Shown piece by piece: positions 60,274 through 64,000 of a DNA stretch of 64,000 nucleotides. The notes below the pieces were generated by a model that was not told the origin of the DNA, ran no database searches, and worked only from the letters and a program-made list of their open reading frames with translations. The DNA comes from JAKOVR01 sp031415655 (lineage in GTDB: Bacteria; Actinomycetota; Acidimicrobiia; Acidimicrobiales; Acidimicrobilacustridaceae). Every line of letters begins with the position of its first letter. Position 1 is the first letter of the stretch. Where the stretch lies: positions 51,776-115,775 of the forward strand of contig JANOSD010000084.1 of assembly GCA_031415655.1 (NCBI GenBank), read 5' to 3'. The translations under genes were made by a program, and so were the position numbers.

Positions 60274-61134
60274 ATGGCTGATCTGGCGGAAGGCATTGCG
60301 GTGGTGCCGGTCGATGGCGCTCCCGGCTGCTTCACCGCACAGGTGGATACCGCATGGGAGATTTGGGGTCCGTGCGGGGGCTACATCGCGGGGATTGCCT
60401 TGAACGCGGCCGGCGCAGTGAGTCGGTTCTCGCGGCCGGCGAGTTTTTCGTGCCACTACCTCGGGGTGGCGGCCTTTTCGTCGATCGATATCGAGGTTCG
60501 TACCGTTCGTTCAGGCCGTGCCACCGAGTCGTTCGCGGTGTCGTTGACGCAGCAGGGACGTCCGATTCTCGAAGCGATGGTCCTCGCGGTGGCCGAGCCC
60601 GCGCCCGGTGTGCTGTCGCATCACACCGCGGTGATGCCCGCGGTGCCCCCGCCGCGAACGCTTCCTTCGGTGGCGGAGCTCATGGCGGCACGCGAGGTCC
60701 CGCCGCCCTATGCGTTCTGGGCCAACATCGATAGTCGGGCCACCCAATGGCAAGACGACTGGCCGCCGTCAGTGCCCCTCGAACCGGTGTGGCAGCAGTG
60801 GCAACGGTTCATCGAACCCGAAACGTTCGCCGACCCGTGGGTCGACGCGGTGCGTTCGCTGATCTGGATCGACGTCGGAGGTTGGCCGGCGGCGAACGGC
60901 CACTACGCGTGGCAAACACCGCCCTGGGTGGCGGTGAACGTCGATCTCTACGTGGCGTTCCACTGCTCACGGCCCGAGTCTGCGTACCTGCTTCTCGACA
61001 GCGAAGCTTCGGTGGCGGGCGACGGCTTGGTCGGCTACCGATGCAACACCTGGAGCGAAGACGGCGTTCTCGTTGCGTCCGGCGGAGGCCAGTTGTGGTG
61101 CCGGCGATCAGACGGCTATCTTCCTGACAGTTGA
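60274..61134 (+). CDS. Acyl-CoA thioesterase-like (TesB / double hot-dog) protein
   Basis: 286 residues. The N-terminal hot-dog domain reads GCFTAQVDTAWEIWGPCGGYIAGIALNAAGA, SFSCHYLGVAAF and GRATESFAVSLTQQGRPILEAMV. The C-terminal half repeats the fold (SLIWIDVGGW, VAVNVDLYVAFHC, LVGYRCNTWSEDGVLVASGGGQLWCR), like TesB-type enzymes that hydrolyse acyl-CoA. TACCTT at 60263-60268 lies five bases before the ATG, again a leaderless arrangement. The dehalogenase gene follows 44 bases later. Confidence 0.83.
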   Translation: MADLAEGIAVVPVDGAPGCFTAQVDTAWEIWGPCGGYIAGIALNAAGAVSRFSRPASFSCHYLGVAAFSSIDIEVRTVRSGRATESFAVSLTQQGRPILEAMVLAVAEPAPGVLSHHTAVMPAVPPPRTLPSVAELMAAREVPPPYAFWANIDSRATQWQDDWPPSVPLEPVWQQWQRFIEPETFADPWVDAVRSLIWIDVGGWPAANGHYAWQTPPWVAVNVDLYVAFHCSRPESAYLLLDSEASVAGDGLVGYRCNTWSEDGVLVASGGGQLWCRRSDGYLPDS

Positions 61135-61178
61135 AATGTCACTTTACGGCTGTTCGCCCGATCCTGAGGGGGAATTTG

Positions 61179-62102
61179 ATGGACGTCCTACGTACGCCGG
61201 ATGAGCGATTCGAGAACTTGCCGGGCTTCTCCTTCGCACCGAACTACCTCGAGATCCCCCATGGGGACGGCACCGCTGGCACGCTCCGCCTGCACTACCT
61301 CGATGAGGGTCCAGCCGATGCCGCCGAGACGGTGCTGCTTCTCCACGGCGAGCCGAGTTGGTGTTATCTCTACCGCACCATGATTCCGGTGCTTGTCGAG
61401 GAGGGCTACCGGTGCATTGCGCCGGACCTCGTGGGCTTTGGCCGCTCCGATAAGCCCGCCGACCGCGACGACTACACCTACGCCCGACACGTCGAGTGGC
61501 TTCGGGCCGCGCTGTTCGACGTGCTCGATCTGCACGGCCTCACGCTCGTCTGCCAGGACTGGGGTGGGCTCCTCGGGCTTCGCCTCGTGGGCGAACACCC
61601 CGATCGTTTCGCTCGTGTGGTCGCTGGAAACACATTCCTCCCCACCGGCGACAACGATCTGGGCAAGGCCTTTGCGGCGTGGCGCGACTTTAGCCAAAGC
61701 GTCCCGGAGTTCCCCACGGGCTTCATCATCAACAGCGGTTGCACCTCGGATCTCCCAGCAGAGGTGCAAGCCGCATACGACGCGCCGTTCCCCGACGAAT
61801 CGTTCAAGGAGGGTGCCCGCCAGTTCCCCACCCTCGTTCCGGCCACCCCGAACGACCCCGCCGCGCCGGCGAACCGAAAGGCGTGGGAAGTGTTGGCTTC
61901 CTTCACGAAGCCCTTCCTCACTGCGTTCTCCGATGGTGACCCAATCACCGGCGGGGCCGACAAGGTTTTGCTCGAACGCATTCCGGGTACCAAGGGTCAG
62001 CCCCACACCACAATTGTCGGCGGCGGCCATTTCCTGCAGGAAGACCAGGGCCCGCAATTTGCCGGGGTCGTGGCGAGCTTCATCGCGGCGACCTCTCGCT
62101 GA
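61179..62102 (+). CDS. Haloalkane dehalogenase (alpha/beta hydrolase)
   Basis: 307 residues. The nucleophile elbow is VCQDWGGLLG with Asp127 and halide-binding Trp128; the oxyanion region is HGEPSWCYLYR (Glu58-Pro59); a late GGGHFLQED supplies the catalytic His. An Asp in LTAFSDGDPITGG is the likely third residue, which is the HLD-I (DhlA/DhmA) arrangement. The enzyme would hydrolyse carbon-halogen bonds to alcohols in the cytoplasm. Epoxide hydrolases share the fold, but HGEPSW with QDWGG favours a dehalogenase. GAGGGGGA precedes the ATG. Confidence 0.87.
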   Translation: MDVLRTPDERFENLPGFSFAPNYLEIPHGDGTAGTLRLHYLDEGPADAAETVLLLHGEPSWCYLYRTMIPVLVEEGYRCIAPDLVGFGRSDKPADRDDYTYARHVEWLRAALFDVLDLHGLTLVCQDWGGLLGLRLVGEHPDRFARVVAGNTFLPTGDNDLGKAFAAWRDFSQSVPEFPTGFIINSGCTSDLPAEVQAAYDAPFPDESFKEGARQFPTLVPATPNDPAAPANRKAWEVLASFTKPFLTAFSDGDPITGGADKVLLERIPGTKGQPHTTIVGGGHFLQEDQGPQFAGVVASFIAATSR

Positions 62103-62264
62103 CCCACTCCCCGGCCGATCCTTCGCCGATCCTCCGCCGATCGGAGCGCCGACGGACTCACCGGAAATCGACGTTGCTTTCGGTTTCGTCAATGGCCGAA
62201 GCGGCGCGCCACGAAGCAGTAGCACACGCCCGTGCACTCGAATCGGTGTCCGTCAGCCCGAACG
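62103..62264. other. Gap between dehalogenase gene and MITE-like element
   Basis: About 160 bp without a supported gene. It opens with GCCGATCC(T) repeated about three times (62111-62142). Confidence 0.5.
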
Positions 62265-62432
62265 AGGAGCGTGTCCCAGTAACCATTCGGCGTCCTCCCG
62301 CCAGCTTTTCTTTTCTCGCGGCGTCCTCCGTCTCACCGCCCAGAACAAGGGGGCTTTCGACGTGACGTCCTTGCGAGGCTTCGAACCGTGGCTCGGAATC
62401 CGCTTCTCGAAGCGTTACTGGGACACGCTCCT
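62265..62432. mobile_element. MITE-like element with perfect 19-bp inverted ends
   Basis: AGGAGCGTGTCCCAGTAAC at 62265-62283 is exactly complemented at 62414-62432, giving a 168-bp element. The trinucleotide ACG lies just outside both ends, a possible 3-bp target duplication. The ~130-bp interior has no gene. The ends differ from those of the neighbouring IS, so it belongs to another transposon family that I cannot name. Confidence 0.75.
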
Positions 62433-62445
62433 ACGCGAGCCGTTG

Positions 62446-63710
62446 TGTCGCGGGGCATCCCTCACGGGTGTCGCGGGGCATCCCTCACGGTAGGGTTTGG
62501 GGCGGTCGGCCGGGTCGGTTGTAGAGAGTCTGGTTCCTGCGGGTGGGGTCGACGTTGAGGTGTCGCGCGAGGTGTCTTTCGATGAAGACGTGGCCGGCCG
62601 TGCCGGTGATGACGAGGAGAGCGGCTTGTCCGTTGTGCTTGGCACCGACGCTGATCCGGTAGCGACGGCCGGCGTTAGCCATGCCGTTGGCGACGACGTC
62701 GTTGTTGAACTGGGTGGGGGCGCCGAGGGGACGATCGGCGGGTCCGTCCTCGGGGGCTTGCCCCACGCCGGGGCGGGGGTTCGCCGGTCGATGCCGCGGT
62801 GAGGTCGGTTCGCTGGTGGTTGTCGATGTACCGGAACAGGTCGAGCGGGGCTTTGAGCTCGTCGAGGTCGTGGGCGGGCGGTTGCCTGGCAAGCCATCGT
62901 TTGAGGGTCTGATGGAACCGTGCGATCTTGCCCTTGGTCGGGGGGTGATGCGGTCGGGACCTGGCCGACGCGATCCCGAGATGGGAGAAGGCGGGGGGGA
63001 CGACCTCGCGGAAGGCCTTGGCGTTGTCGGACTGGAACCGTGCGGGCCCGCCCAGGATGCCGGCAACTGCAGCGAGGACGGCGGCGCCGGTGCAGGTCTT
63101 CATGGCCGCCGAGTCCACGAGCACGCAGCTGTGGTCGTTGATGACGTTGAGGATCTTTACCTCGGTGCCGTCGGCGAGTCCCTAGGAGCGTGTCGTCGAG
63201 CTGCCAGCTTTGTTTGGCGCGTGCGGCGTTGAACCGCCGGTGCGTTGGCTTGGGCGTCTTCGACGGGTCAGCGGTGATGAACCCTCGCTCCTTGAGCCGC
63301 CGCCAGATCGTCGAGGGCGAAGGCACGCCCGGGACGTGGCGGAGGTGAAACGCGATCGACTCTGCGCCGGCACCGAGACCGGCATCGTGCAGTTCCTTGC
63401 GTTTCGCCCCAATGAGGTCTTCGATCTCGCTCGAGTTCCTGTTCGCGACGGTGTGCGGTGCCCGTGACTGGGGCTCGAAGAGCGTCATAGCCGCCGACGG
63501 CGAATCGGCGCCTCAAGTCGTAGAAGAACCAAGTGCTGATCCAGTGCTGGGTGCACAACTCGGTGACGTTCAAGGTGGTGGTGTCGACCTCAACGATGAT
63601 TCGTCGAAGACGCATAGGGACTTCCTCTCGGGCCATGAGCCTCAAGGCTCAGGGGTCAGGTCAGACGATGAGGGATGTCCCGCCACAGGTATGAGGGATG
63701 TGCGGGACGA
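62446..63710. mobile_element. Decayed IS481-like insertion sequence
   Basis: The left end carries two tandem copies of TGTCGCGGGGCATCCCTCAC (62446-62467 and 62469-62490). The right end has the inverted form at 63667-63687 (18 of 22 bases match) and a weaker second copy at 63690-63710. The element is ~1.24 kb and holds a single broken transposase gene on the minus strand. I could not identify target duplications with confidence. Confidence 0.8.
62485..63615 (-). pseudogene. IS481-like transposase, frameshifted
   Basis: Pieces of one DDE transposase appear in three reading frames. First, from 63615, MRLRRIIVEVDTTTLNVTELC with the HTH (GAGGAAG ribosome site upstream). Next LFEPQSRAPHTVANRNSSEIEDL through STIWRRLKERGFITADP to SWQLDDT. 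Then LADGTEVKILNVINDHS through RFQSDNAKAF to LFRYIDNHQR, and finally the C-terminal FIERHLARHLNVDPTRRNQ, ending in the left inverted repeat at 62485. Shifts fall near 63480, 63180 and 62800. The motif normally GK-x-ERFHRTLKR is GKIARFHQTLKR, so the third catalytic acidic residue is also lost. Inactive. Confidence 0.88.
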
Positions 63711-63783
63711 ACACAACCGAATTGGGCGGTCGGACCGTCGCCCGTGCATCCGAAAAGAATCTCGAACAATCTTGCGTAACTCG

Positions 63784-63813
63784 TTGCGAACACGCGTGCC
63801 GGACGGGTAGAGT
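63784..63813 (+). promoter_or_regulatory. Probable promoter of the last gene
   Basis: TTGCGA (63784-63789) and TAGAGT (63808-63813) are 18 bases apart, about 70 bases before the ATG at 63886. Confidence 0.5.
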
Positions 63814-63885
63814 AACCCACAAGGAAACGGCACCGGGTTGGTGTCAAACGGGCGCCCCGCATGGCTGGGGCAAGGGAGCACGCCA

Positions 63886-64000
63886 ATGCACACGGCGACA
63901 CTGCGAGAAACGTTCACCACCGAAATCTGGGACGACAACTACCGCACCGACAGCGAACTCGCTGATGCGTTCGTCGACGCCATCGACATTTACACCGACG
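63886..64000 (+). CDS. Start of an unidentified gene (runs off the window)
   Basis: An ATG with AAGGGAG eight bases upstream opens a frame that stays open to the window end: MHTATLRETFTTEIWDDNY, then RTDSELADAFVDAIDIYTD. The 38 visible residues are acidic and helix-like and I do not recognise them. Ribosome site and a promoter-like pair upstream support a real gene. Confidence 0.6.
   Translation, partial: MHTATLRETFTTEIWDDNYRTDSELADAFVDAIDIYTD

Noticed and set aside
61188..62237. A 349-residue open frame opposite the dehalogenase gene
   Set aside because: Shadow frame of a gene with an intact catalytic triad; no ribosome site.
62155..62365. Small open frames inside and beside the MITE-like element
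   Set aside because: They cross the inverted ends, have no ribosome site and no protein-like composition.

Overview
The window reads as chromosomal DNA of a high-GC actinobacterium. The markers are an HspR-type heat-shock repressor with a HAIR operator, an ergothioneine pathway, PurS/PurQ, an AftD-like (DUF3367) arabinan enzyme, a lipoprotein class B PBP, and many starts preceded by a -10-like TANNNT box only 5-8 nt away (leaderless style). The mix of genes and the purine gene order suggest class Acidimicrobiia (Ilumatobacter-like), but that placement is inference.

Layout. 1-2630: end of dnaK, then grpE, dnaJ and hspR, a chaperone operon closed by its own repressor. 2679-9689: ergothioneine genes, with egtD separated from egtA-egtB-egtC by a lipoprotein gene and a LuxR-type regulator; no egtE is present. 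10024-12504: clpB behind a near-perfect HAIR site, so it probably belongs to the HspR regulon. 12505-24255: a repeat-bearing intergenic region, then envelope and membrane genes (pseudokinase-flippase fusion, DUF1269, an integral membrane protein, BrkB/YihY, a lipoprotein PBP, a DHA2 MFS pump) and a HerA-like ATPase overlapping the pump gene. 24401-33541: purine genes purA, purD, purE, purB, purC, purS and purQ, interrupted by a small zinc-binding protein and a large GT-C/YfhO-like membrane protein translationally coupled to purC; purL does not follow purQ. 33631-43531: methyltransferase, SDR, ABC exporter, Tat-exported PhoX phosphatase with upstream GTTCA direct repeats, a DinB-MOSC fusion, tRNA-Ser(CGA), tadA, and an AurF-like diiron oxygenase with a long MerR regulator. 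43629-46603: sulfatase plus a propeller-like protein.

46898-56891 is the most striking region. It holds four genes on one strand, the last three joined by 4-base stop/start overlaps: a GT2 glycosyltransferase, a GT4-methyltransferase fusion, a 1,920-residue protein fusing a flippase-like membrane half to an AftD-like arabinofuranosyltransferase, and a condensation-fold (PapA-like) acyltransferase. Together they look like a compact machine that makes, decorates, exports and extends an envelope glycan.

56886-62102: a second long MerR regulator, a TetR regulator overlapping a SpoU methyltransferase, a serine beta-lactamase-like lipoprotein, an acyl-CoA thioesterase-like protein and a haloalkane dehalogenase. 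62265-63710 is a mobile patch: a 168-bp MITE-like element with perfect 19-bp inverted ends, followed 13 bp later by a decayed IS481-like insertion sequence with doubled inverted ends. A new, unidentified gene begins at 63886 and runs off the window.

Short tandem repeats (9-15 bp units) recur at gene boundaries and inside N-terminal coding sequence. All functional calls come from reading translated sequence; no database search or structure prediction was run.
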